From positions 95,001 to 159,000 of the forward strand of contig JAODTK010002543.1 of NCBI GenBank assembly GCA_026419785.1: a stretch of 64,000 nucleotides of DNA. Direction: 5' to 3'. This document shows, piece after piece, positions 48,781 to 59,099 of this stretch (positions are counted from its first letter, which is position 1; each line of letters opens with the position of its first letter). Under the pieces are notes generated by a model. That model searched no databases, was not told where the DNA came from, and was given only the letters and a program-made list of their open reading frames with translations. This DNA is from Sclerodactyla briareus. Taxonomy: Eukaryota > Echinodermata > Holothuroidea > Dendrochirotida > Sclerodactylidae. The position numbers were made by a program, and so were the translations under genes.

Positions 48781-50540
48781 TCGCCGGCGTGTGCCGCTAG
48801 CAATCCACCAAGGAAAGAGCTAGTGATACAGTTGGCGAACGGACAGCGTCCTGACATCTGAAACTGGTGGTTAGCCAACGGATGACGCTGGCCACGAACG
48901 AACAGAATAACTACAGGTCGATATAGCAAGATTTGATGACACTAATAAGAGTCGAAGATCTCTAGCCTTTTGTGATGGGTGAATTTTTGTACCACAAAAA
49001 TTCGGAGATATGCAAGGCAATAAGAGGCAATGCAAATGCGCTTTTAAAATGCGAAAGTGTACATCAGTAGGACTGATACGAGATACCGCGATTACATATG
49101 GAAAAATGCATTGATGCGTCTCATGGATCGGGACAGTTGATTGAAGTGGGCGACCTGAAAAAAGTCTGGATGCTATCGAACTCCAACGTTCTTGCAAACA
49201 TTCACGTGGAACTTTAGTCAGACGTATCCTTCGGCATTTAGTACCGGGAAACACGACTTCGCTGCACGGAATTGTAGTGTCAAACAACTCCACCGACTTC
49301 TAGGGCTTGTTCCCGCAACGTCCTAATAATAATGCCCATGATCCGATTTTTCAGCGATTTATGGGTTTTAGAATGGACAAGATTAAGTAGCCCATATTTG
49401 TACATTGACCCACGCTATAACGAATGACCTATATTAGCCACTGATATCTCCTTTTCAACAATTCTAATTGCTCATTTGTTCAGAGAAAAGGAGAGCAGCC
49501 GCCAACGGTCCCCAATGGAGATGGAGACCTTGTTCTAAGAACACCTTCACGCTCATATTACATATCATACAGTGCTATGATAGGCTGTGACGGGGAGGGG
49601 GATGGAGTGGGATAAAAAAGGGGTAAATTTCTAATACCCGCAACAAGAATGGCAAAGTCCGAACCAACATAGAAGAGGAATTGAAATTATTCCTTATAAA
49701 GGTGGACCGTGAATTCCCAAACCATGTACGGCCAAAATTAAATGTAAATCAGGTACGGTATGCCTGATTCTGAAAATTCATTTGAAATCAGTTTGGAGAG
49801 GAGAATTGCCGTATTTTCAGCAGATGGATCTCCGACGGTCGAGGTCTCCTGCTTAACTACACAATTTTTGGCTCACCTCGGAAATTATGGATCTAGCTAC
49901 TTCGAAACTGTCCTTTATGTATGTATATCTTCTCTCTCGGCAAGCTTAGGCTCGGCTGGCTTGGCACACCCTTGATGGTTCAGATGTGCTGGTAGTAGTA
50001 TGTTCGCTGAGGTGTGCGTTAGCATAGTAGATTACCTCATATTGTGGTTGGCCTATAGTATATAGATCAAAATCCCGAATCAGTATATACAATATTATCC
50101 ACGCAGTCACGATGTAGATATCGTAGTACCATTGAGATAGTCTGCCGCGCCTGCACATTTCAAGAAGGGAATGTGTCTCCCGGCCAAGGAGTACCCATAA
50201 TGTACTAATCTACTGTATTGACTGATATGTTAAATACAATTAAACAAAATCGGTTGAAACGATAGTTTTAGATGAAAAGTCGTGGAATATGGTTCCGGTA
50301 GCGAAACAGATACAAATTGTTGCGGCCGGCTGGCTTTTTGAAAATGGGCGGATTGATTGCCATTTCCTCCAAGAATAGGAATATTCAGGCTGTAATTTTG
50401 ACTTTCTGGAGGGAGGTATAGGTATCGAACGATGGCGTTCATTTTTTCTCGAATATTCCAGAGGCTGAATGGAACTTTATGGAACTTCAATATAGTTTCA
50501 GAAATGAAAGTCAATGCGTTTAATTTTGCGTATGGTTTAT
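48781..50540. other. Intergenic, no recognised gene
   Basis: The longest ORF (140 codons, 48871-49293 minus) has no recognised motif and looks like chance. No repeats stand out. Confidence 0.45.
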
Positions 50541-50554
50541 GTGTGTGTGTGTGT

Positions 50555-50590
<36 letters not shown>

Positions 50591-50598
50591 TGTGTGTG
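50541..50598. repeat. (GT)n microsatellite
   Basis: About 58 bases of GT repeat with one GG and one TT interruption. Confidence 0.95.
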
Positions 50599-51555
50599 AC
50601 ATTTCACGTCATTTCTTATCAGCACGATATTTACGTCAGTCATCTATCATTTCACGTCGGAGTGTGAGATGCCCACATTTAGAGGGTCATGAGCGTTGTT
50701 GCTCTCGTGTTATGGCAGGATCATTGGATGTTCTGACAGAGCAAACATCAACGACTTCGTCGGTCAATATCCAACGAATGGAAGCATGTATTGTCGTGTG
50801 TGAATTACGTACTACGTGAGTTGAACATATTATAAGTTGAATGGACCCCATTGTTTTTGGCGTTGGGTTGAGGTCATTCAAGGTCGTGAGAGGGCAACAT
50901 CCTAGACACACAACATCTAACAAATGAAATCATGCAACAAGTTAGGTATGTTAGCTGCGCACGAGGAAAGGATGATCATTTTTGCTTTATGCCTTAGTAG
51001 ATTGATAGATAGATAATGTATTCAGCCATTGAATGAAATATATACAATGGAAATGGGAATGAAACAGGAGCTCAAACGGAAACAATAGAACGAGTAAGAC
51101 ATAAAAACATAAATGTAAACAATTCCTATGACCAGGTAAGGATGTAAAAGAGTATAAAAGGGTACTATTCTGCTTAGTTTAAGGTCATTTAAGTTTATTT
51201 GACGGACCTGAACGAAACTGGGAGCATTAAATTTATAGAACGCGAGAACGTATCATGTTCGGAGTGTATGGGCTGCACACATTATGTGTATGAACTCCAT
51301 TGTTGTCAACGTTAGCTGATTAGTCATTCTAGGCAAGATGGCAGACCTCAACATGCTTCGCAGCACGATACATGGCGAGCGCGAGCAAATATGAAGATCG
51401 AATCAGGCATGTGGGTTAACGGGTATACAATATGACAACTCTATTGAGTTCAGTGTTAGGCCATGGTCGTGGGAGGTCATGAGAGGGTACACTTCAACAG
51501 TTTAGCAGCACGATATCTGACAAACCCGAGTATGTAAGTGCAGCTGAGCACAGGA
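50599..51555. other. Intergenic with GGTCAT-rich diverged repeats
   Basis: Blocks such as gaggtcattcaaggtcgtgagagggca (50870) and ggtcgtgggaggtcatgagagggtacac (51465), and cagcacgat near 51362 and 51510, indicate an eroded repeat of about 600 bp. There is no gene. Confidence 0.5.
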
Positions 51556-51559
51556 AAAC

Positions 51560-51720
51560 CACCAAAAACATAGGGTTCCTGACTCCTCATAAGAAGCTAC
51601 ATCCGAGTTTCGACCAGATCGGACCAGGCATTCTGGAGTTTCATCGTGTTAACAAGATTTTTCAGACTTTGACCGCTCTTGACCTCAGATGACATTTGAC
51701 CTGATCCCAAAACAATATGG
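51560..51720. repeat. Inverted copy of the 53.8-54.0 kb repeat
   Basis: accaaaaacatagggttcctg, ctcctcataagaagct, cgaccagatcggaccaggcattctgg and tgttaacaagatttttcag are the reverse complement of blocks at 53845-53985. Together they bracket 2.1 kb as a large inverted pair. Confidence 0.75.
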
Positions 51721-51737
51721 AACATGTACAAAGGCAG

Positions 51738-52210
51738 CACAGTAACTAACAGCTGCGTAACTAACTCAGCACTGTAACAGCTGCGTAGCTAACGCATGGT
51801 ACGTAAGGTCAGCTGCGTTGTCGGACATGACTCTGGATCAGCTGCGCAACTAACGCAGCACAGTAACCGCTGTATAACTAACGCAGCACAGTAACAGCTG
51901 TGTAAATAATGCAGGGTAGGGTCAGCTGCGTTGTCGGACATGACCCTGGATCAGCTGCGCAACTAACGCATCACAGTAACCGCTGCATAACTAACGCAGG
52001 GAGGGCCAGCTGTGTTGACGCATGAAGCGGTGAATTAGCTGCGTGACTAACGCAGCGCAAGGGCGGCTGCGGGGACTACGGAGCGCGAAGCGAGGTCGAC
52101 GCCACGCAAACTCTGGATTAGTGCGTAACCGTGTCAACTGCATTGTTACGCGCAGCTCGGGATCAGCTTTGTTACAAACGCAGCACAGGGTCCAGCCACA
52201 ACTGCCAGCA
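51738..52210. repeat. CAGCTG-dense minisatellite, 113-bp period with shorter sub-units
   Basis: Sub-unit gcagcacagtaac(a/c)gctg(c/t)-taactaac repeats throughout. A longer unit starting ggtcagctgcgttgtcggac and atgac(t/c)ctggatcagctgcg occurs at 51808 and 51921. Eight exact CAGCTG hexamers lie between 51750 and 52012. The array decays after about 52060 into gcgcgaagcgaggtcg, which resembles the AGCG head of the dispersed family. Confidence 0.85.
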
Positions 52211-52441
52211 ACTCAGCCGCTCTTTATATAATGCGGTTAGCACTCGAGTCCCGCTCCAGAGCAACATATGATTATATATTCACAATTTTAAAGCTAGGCC
52301 ACTCACCCAAATATCTCCTCTATATCACCCAAATAACTCCAGCAACGGTGATGCACTCCCCGTCGAAAGGATAATCCCTTTCCAATACGAATAATATAAA
52401 ACTGAAACAGCAATGGAATAGTCCTGATCCGTACTACCACA

Positions 52442-52996
52442 GTGACAGTGAACAAGAGAGCGCTCACACGTTTAAAGTGTGGTTTTATCCCGAATTACTA
52501 CAGGTGTTTTGTATGTAGCGCCAATCAGGCAAAAACGTCAATGCAGCAGCTCTTTTGGGCCTGGAATGGTCACGTGCTCCCGGGCTTCCGAGTAGATTAC
52601 GACAGCCGTAGCGATTCGCGTTGCAGGCTTCAACTACCTGGAGCTGGTGATAAGCCTGCTCCCGGCATTACGAAGTCGTTCAGGGTCAAAATAGTAAAAC
52701 GTCAAGAAGCTTGTCAGCGTGATATCTGCCGAACGGACTATTTATTGATTCGAGCAAGACGACTGCACATATGCAGTGGTCCTACATACTTCTTTCAGCA
52801 CCCTTGGCATCCCTTCCCCTATTTCGCCTCCTCTCCTGAGAACCCCCTTCTCATTCCAAATATCGATCTCATCACTTTCGAATATCCATTTTATCGCCTC
52901 GATTCCCATATACCCCAAATTAGTTCCTCCTCCACTTACCTAATCTGTCAGGGTAGGATAAGTCACTTCGACAGTTCACATTGTAGATTGGACTGA
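52442..52996 (+). CDS. Unclassified 184-codon ORF
   Basis: One of the longest frames in the window free of simple repeats. It begins MTVNKRALTRLKCG, has a middle part PGAGDKPAPGITKSFRVKIV and an aromatic- and proline-rich end (HPWHPFPYFASSPENP, then TFEYPFYRLDSHIPQ). No motif, signal peptide or membrane span stands out, no family was recognised, and no splice pattern supports it. Neighbouring DNA is repeats. It may be a chance frame or an old element relic. Confidence 0.15.
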   Translation: MTVNKRALTRLKCGFIPNYYRCFVCSANQAKTSMQQLFWAWNGHVLPGFRVDYDSRSDSRCRLQLPGAGDKPAPGITKSFRVKIVKRQEACQRDICRTDYLLIRARRLHICSGPTYFFQHPWHPFPYFASSPENPLLIPNIDLITFEYPFYRLDSHIPQISSSSTYLICQGRISHFDSSHCRLD

Positions 52997-53639
52997 TATT
53001 CTAGTTAAACGCAATGGCAAATTAGCGTCTGTTTCGCCTTAGCTGCGTTCAAAGAGAGACAATTCGTCTGTAGTGTCTGTCTGTCCGTCTGTCTGATCGT
53101 CTGTATGTACGCCGCGATATCTCATGAACTATGAATTCCTTAATTCATGCTGAACTTTTTGTGGGAGTATACGACTAAATGCGTTATAGGTTCACTCATA
53201 CTTTCAGCGCTAATTGTGCATAAATTAAGCATAACAATGGAAGAATAGCAGGAGAGCCCGTGTTCGAGATAACTCGAGATCAGTAGATGCATGCTGATGC
53301 AGTGAATTGTGTACAGGTGAATGACAACTATGGAGAGAATACGAATAGATCATATTTGGCGCGCAGTATATGCTAATTAGGTAATCCAATTTGCGGAGGA
53401 AGCTATCTGGATGCATTTCCACAAAACTTGAATGAATGCGGTCTACCATAATAATGACGTCGAGATTGGTAGGTGTAATCACCCCTTGGTTGTGAGGGAG
53501 AAGTTTACTGGGGATTATTAAGTGTGTGAAAATTGCATCATTAATCATATACTCTTAGGTGATGGTTTTTGTAAAATTCACCGCGAAAATATTAAATTAG
53601 TAGTGTAAATGGGTTGAAATTCGTATGCAGCATTCACAT

Positions 53640-54420
53640 GATGAGTACAGAAACCCTATAGTTTTTGGTGTGAATTGGGCGTCAGTATGGGGAAAAACTG
53701 GGAAATTGTGAAAAATGTGATAATTTGGCCAATTTCAGCTCGGTAACACGATAGCTCGACCCCACTTCGATGGATCAGTTCATACTTGGTATATGTTTCC
53801 CCATAAGAGTACATGATCCCTGTTGTTTTTGGGGTCAGGTCAAAGGTCATCCTGAGATCAAGAGAGGTCGAGGCTGAAAAATCTTGTTAACACCATAAGT
53901 CCAGAATGCCTGGTCCGATCGGGTCGAAACTCGGTATGCAGCTTTCTTATGAGGAGTACAGGAACCCTATTATTTTTGGTGTTAACCGGGGGTCAGATTC
54001 GGGGGAAAATTGGGAAATTGTGAAACATTGATAATTTGGCAAATTTTAGCTCGTAAACACGATAACTCGATTGATAAAGTTCACACTTGGTATATGGGTT
54101 CCCCATAATGAGTACATGATCCCTGTTGTTTTTGGGGTCAGGTCAAAGGTCATCCTGAGATCAGAGAGGTCAAGTCTGCAAATATCTTGTCAATGCTATT
54201 GTTTTAAGTTTAGTTCGGGGTGAATTTTGGTCCAAAATTGAAAATTTGTGAATAGTCGATACTTTGCCCAATTTTGGCTTGTAAACATGATATCTAAACT
54301 TCACTTGGATTGATGAGGCCATACATGGGCTTGATGTTCCCATGATGATTACATGGGCCCTATTGTTTTAGGATCAGGTCAGAGGTCATCTGAGGTCACC
54401 ATAGGTCAAGTCTGAAAATC
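53640..54420. repeat. Tandem array with about 306-bp dimeric unit
   Basis: Sub-unit A (gagtacaggaaccctattatttttggtgt) occurs at about 53645 and 53956. Sub-unit B (agtacatgatccctgttgtttttggggtcaggtcaaaggtca) occurs at about 53809 and 54113. They alternate A-B-A-B, giving spacings of 311 and 304 bp. A diverged further copy (tacatgggccctattgtttt) starts at about 54349. Each sub-unit also carries gggaaattgtgaaa and gctcg-taacacgata. Confidence 0.85.
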
Positions 54421-55460
54421 TTGAAATTCAGTGTGTAGCTTTCTTATCAAAAGTATAGGAACCCTATTGGTTGGTTGGGATAAATGGGAAATTTGTCAGA
54501 TGTCATGTTGCCCATGTTGCTTTTGCAATCTCCCATTTGTCCTTGTGTCTAGCAATATGTTGTCAGAAAGAGTCAAGGAATCACTGAGCCTTGGGTTTTG
54601 GTTCGCAAATATCTCCATTTTGGAGTGGCTGAACATAGTTAAATTTTGCACACACCTGAGTCACAAAAACATATTTGCTCTCAAAATTCGGCGAAAATTA
54701 TCAGGGGCAACAAAACGAATGTGGGCATTTTCCATTTTTTAACTGTTTTCCATAATTTTATCAATATTCGCTGATTCCAATGGCTGAATGATTCCAAATT
54801 TCGTTGCAAATGTAAAAGGGCCAAATTACAACTTTTCCCACGCAATCAGTCTGAAATCCTTCAAAAATGTGGATTTTAGGGACCGAAAAAATATATTTTG
54901 CCTTTTCTGTTTTCAGTATACTCAGAGATTGGAAGGGCTAAATGGTTCTAAATTCTAGAGCAAGTTACAAAGTATCAAATCAAAGGGTTTCCCTACATTT
55001 AGGCTGTAAATTTCCTGGAATGTCTAAAAATATCGATATTTGGAGGAATACGGTCCGTTTTCAAACATATTTGGATAATTTTTGTTTATTTGCATCATTT
55101 ATTTGAGACACGTTGTCACGTTGTTGTTTGTGTATGTCTGTACATTGTCGATACCAACTGCATTCCGAGACCAGAGTCGACGAAAAAAAGGCGTCCTCGT
55201 TCTCCCGTCCAGGCTAAGGCCTTTCCGTCTATCCTAAATTGGTGCTAGAGATTACGTGATAGCACAGTGTGTCAAAGGGTAAAGGCAGACAGATTGTCAC
55301 AATGGCGTAACCAACTCTCGGCCAATATCGATTGGAACATCCTTGGGCAAATCTGGATTATCCTGATGTAGTCAATTATTAGATTTTCAACACTGAAGTG
55401 TTTTTGTCTACTATTTTTCCAATTGCATGATCATTCCTCTCTCTCTCTGCAACCTTGAAC
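54421..55460. other. Intergenic, AT-rich
   Basis: Contains eroded repeat text (ggagtggctgaacatagttaaatt, ggctgaatgattccaaatttc, gggctaaatggttctaaatt at intervals of about 140-150 bp) but no gene. Confidence 0.45.
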
Positions 55461-55586
55461 ATGAACGGTGGTGATCGCTACTACATTGTTGCCCTCAAGG
55501 ACCTCGTCCACCTGTCGTCTGAACATTTGAAAGGCTACATGACGTCCCTCATGCCCCATGTGCTGAAAGACCAGAGGCGATTGTAA
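55461..55586 (+). CDS. Small ORF or exon, 41 codons, unknown
   Basis: ATG at 55461 opens a frame reading NGGDRYYIVALKDLVHLSSE, then HLKGYMTSLMPHVLKDQRRL and a stop. Codon and residue composition look protein-like, with amphipathic helix character in HLSSEHLKGYMTSLM, and differ from the AT-rich surroundings. A pyrimidine tract (cctctctctctctgcaacc) precedes it. The stop overlaps gattGTAAAT, which could be a splice donor. No family was recognised. It could be a small protein, one exon of a gene or a relic. Confidence 0.25.
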   Translation: MNGGDRYYIVALKDLVHLSSEHLKGYMTSLMPHVLKDQRRL

Positions 55587-57085
55587 ATGCATTTTGGTCT
55601 ACAATGCAGAAATGTGTTAAAAGTATCGTTCCTGGCTTGAGCATATTTGGGGGGGGGGGGGGGCTCGAGCACCCAATTCCCCCTCCGTAGAAAAGCGCCT
55701 GGCGTGGGGACATATGGACAGCTTTAAACATTGAACATTTGCTTCTCATCACGGAATGGATCCTATTGATCTTTACCCCCAAACCGTGATTCATTTTTAC
55801 CAAATTCCAATGTACTACTGGTTGGGAGCACAACTACCAATAAAATACAACCGTTTTTTTTTTTTTCGCAGGCACAACTCCGTGAATATTTTTTATTTAC
55901 TGTTCTTAAAAGGCAAGTCCAGCCAAAAATATTTCAATGTCATATGATGTGTATTGAAAATCATGCTAATCAACTTTGTTTCATGTCCATAGCGTGTTCG
56001 ATTGTAAAGTCACGACATTTTCAAAAGATTATTAATTTATCATTGCTAAGTTGGCAATTTGCAAATTTGCAACATTTGATGACGTCATATCTACCCATTT
56101 TTTCCCATGGAGCTATTATATTATATGTTCCCCCTTAATAATTGGTAGATTATGACATCATAAAAAGGTTGCCAGTTTGCTCAAATCACACCAATGTATA
56201 TGAAATTTGAGGAAGCCATAATCTCCCCAACCGAAACATGCTATAAACCTTAAACATAGTGATATTCGATGTTTTGTCATTCTCTTTAACGCTATAACAA
56301 TCGAAAAGAGTATCATTAGCTGGAGGCTTTCGCCGTCAAGCGATGTATGTTGCAAGCTGGTATTATTTCGCGTCATATTAGATCATTAGAATGCTGGTAT
56401 ATATTATTGTAGGCCTACCTTTTTAAGTGGTGGGGGGGGGGGGTGATTGACAAACACTGTTCTATGTCAAACTAAAATGTAATAAATAAATTTCCTGGAT
56501 GGGGTTGAGTAATTATGTTTTCGTATTACAATAAAAACAAAACAGAATTGTCCCCATCGATTTAAAAATGCCATGATGGGCCTATGGTAATTGATGTATT
56601 CGCAGCCGGTTTCATCCCTGTAATATGATGCTATCCCCCCCCTCCTAAGCTTTCATCTCATCTCGTCATCCAGAACCAAACAACTGCTGTTTTATACATT
56701 TCTTCCATTCTGATTTGACCGTTTGAATAAATCGCTAAAACGTTATAACGTGTATGAAAATCTTATGGTCAACTTGAACTTGGTAGCATATTCGCCGTAC
56801 ACTGTTTCCTTTTACCTACTCCTTGCATAGTGAAAACTGATGTAATGGCACATTAATCCCAATCCTAGCCACCACCATTATGAACATAGAAAATTAACAT
56901 ATTTGCCGCCCAATAAATGTTCAGGCGATGACTAACAGTTCGTACTGAACGTAGCAGAGTAAAACGAGAAACCAACAATAAAACCACGAGTAACTCCCAT
57001 ATCGGAATGACACGGTTCATACCTCTCGTCCCGCCCGTGCACTCGTTCTTCTGATGACACTACTCTTCTCCATTGCCCCAGACAG
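55587..57085. other. Intergenic, no recognised gene
   Basis: Homopolymers G15 (55649-55663) and G12 (56432-56443). The segment 55752-55915 matches 33783-33945 in short ordered blocks. No protein motif. Confidence 0.45.
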
Positions 57086-57089
57086 ACAA

Positions 57090-57300
57090 AGGTCTGTTCG
57101 GGGATCCAGTTCGTTCAAGTCCAGTTGCCGGCAGGTTCGGAACTCCCTTCCATCCACGCAGGCAATCAGGGAGCGCCGACCTTGATGCGTTTTAAAGCCG
57201 AAGCTTAAACTCATTTTCTCCGCTGGGCCTTTGGACTTTGTAAAGCGCATAGAAATGCTTTTGCCTATTGTTGCGCTATAAATTGTTAATATAATTATAT
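57090..57300 (+). mobile_element. CR1/L2-like LINE 3' end and tail
   Basis: The plus strand reads VRNSLPSTQAIRERRP, then a stop and VLKPKLKLIFSAGPLDFVKR. This corresponds to the usual 'WNSLP..IR...L..FK.KLKT.LF' end. A tail with tttgtaaagcgcatagaaatg and ttgcgctataaattgttaat follows, the typical 3' untranslated end of L2-type LINEs and dependent SINEs. A minus-strand ORF of 97 codons across it is its antisense. Confidence 0.65.
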
Positions 57301-57949
57301 TATATACCAAAAGGTCTTCGTAGAACCAAATTAGAAATTAAAATGACGGAAAACACCACCAACACCCATATATCCAATAGAATTGTTGAGAGGAATGCCG
57401 CGTGGTGGTCAAGTGTTTTCCTGACACCACTTTACAAATTCATCTTCAATTGTTCTACTTTCCTTATACAATATTGGGATAGTATTGGATAAAACCGTAA
57501 CATTGTGATTAGTCCCATTCAAGCCTACTCTGTGGTTACCAACTGTGTGCACGTCATGCGTAATCTGTGCAACAATCGTCCGGGAATTGGTTCTGTTCTA
57601 CCTTGACTAACCTCGAGATGGCGCAAGTAACAATCAGAGTTCGTCCGTTTTCTATTTGCAAAATTCATGACTTATTTGAACTAAGTTTGCAAAGTCCACA
57701 TTTTTTGTGCTCATGTTTTTCCTTTTTTTTCTGAGTCTGAATTATATTTTTACTGGATAGACATAGGGTTCCTGTCCGTATAATTGAAGCATACATGCTT
57801 AATTTGAACAACTTCATGCTTGCGTTCTATAGATATCCTGCTCACGCCTCTCCTATACACAGATATACATACCTGATTGTTGTAGAAAGAAAACCTAAAC
57901 CGTTTTCAGAGAGTGTACAGGTTGAGACGCATTGAAATGATGCAAAGTG
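57301..57949. other. Downstream flank of the sulfotransferase
   Basis: No recognised coding sequence or poly(A) signal could be fixed. Runs such as cctttttttt at 57720 are unremarkable. Confidence 0.4.
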
Positions 57950-59035
57950 TTAACAAGCTCTTGGTGTGGTCCAGTAAATGTTCTTCACCGAGAGCTTGCC
58001 CGTATCCAACATACCCATCATGTCTCTACATTCAGGCAAATCTTGTATGACCAGAACGCTTTCATTAGGGGAGCGATTGCCTCCAGTTCTCGGAAGTCTC
58101 CTCCACGTTTGAGAATTTTTCGATCCTTTGACGTTACCTCGCTGGCTGCCGTCCGATAGACCGACGAATTTAACATCTCTGTGTACAAGTGGAACCTTGC
58201 GAGGTCTTCGAATCGAATGAGGGAGCCATTTGGGGACTCCACATAGGTTCTTTCCTGTTCCTCGATTGGATAACCACCGAGAACAGTATTTCTTCATGTC
58301 CGTATAGGTAAACCCTCTTTTCCAAAGATTTAGTTCTCTGAGGAACACCCAACATTTTGAACTTGGAGGCTAAAACTCCGCGAGGATCTCTTGCTATCTG
58401 AATCACTTTAACTTGCAAATCTTGTCGAAATAATGTCCCTAATTGATCCACAGCGTAGATTTGGTTCGTCTTGATCGCTATGTGTCTCCTCGAGTGACAG
58501 AGTCGTCTTAGTTCAGTAGAGTTGATATTTTCGCATACGATTCGACGTTTACCAGGTTACTTTCAGACCAGTGACAATTCGTGTTCATTAATGCTGGTAA
58601 CACCTCACTGAGACGAGGGTATCCATATTGTGCCATTCCTTCTAGCTTCCTCGTAAAAGCTTCACCTTGCGTGAAGTCACAGTCGAAAAGATTCTCGCAG
58701 AGCTGCAAACATGCAGTCGTTAACGGATTTCTTTTCGGATTCTTATCCTCCAAGGAGATGTCCAGCCCCTGACAAGGCTCCAGCGCGTAAAAGAAATCAT
58801 TTCTCCGCCCGAATATATTTGCGAAAAATGAAGAATCCGATTTAATGACGGATGCAATCAACAGTCGGGCGCCAATGTGTTTATTACGATGTTCAGAGAC
58901 ATAGTGCTGTATGACTGGTACAAGATGATGCGTCCTGTCGTCTTCCAGTACATGATTTTTAACTTTTCCAAGATTAAACGCTATTAGGCACACGAATATG
59001 ACTAACAGAATGAGGGTTGGTAGATGTCTCTTCAT
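57950..59035 (-). CDS. Carbohydrate (Golgi) sulfotransferase, CHST-like, single exon, frameshifted in this sequence
   Basis: About 360 codons, the normal length for CHST1/3/5-type enzymes. These transfer sulfate from PAPS to sugars of glycans or proteoglycans in the Golgi lumen. The start is MKRHLPT at 59035; an earlier Met at 59095 lacks support. One signal-anchor helix follows (LPTLILLVIFVCLIAFNLG), as in type II Golgi proteins. The 5'-phosphosulfate loop region is LLIASVIKSDSSFF with NDFFYALEP after it. The family's usual R-S/T-G-S-S-F is here K-S-D-S-S-F, so the Gly is Asp. The 3'-phosphate site is VKVIQIARDPRGVLASKF and fits well. RFEDLA and ECRDMMGML match later family motifs. Frame changes are needed near 58525, 58260 and between 58190 and 57990. 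Preserved spacing suggests a live gene with indel errors or a very young pseudogene. The gene stands alone, with no neighbour in the pathway. Confidence 0.75.
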
Positions 59036-59099
59036 AGTCGCTTTGTAGGTATGACAAGTTATTACGTCGGATTGAATCACACTGTTGACAGGCAAAATA

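Noticed and set aside
48871-49293. 140-codon minus-strand ORF as a gene
   Set aside because: Composition and lack of motifs fit a chance frame.
57017-57310. 97-codon minus-strand gene
   Set aside because: It is antisense to a recognisable LINE 3' end and tail on the plus strand.
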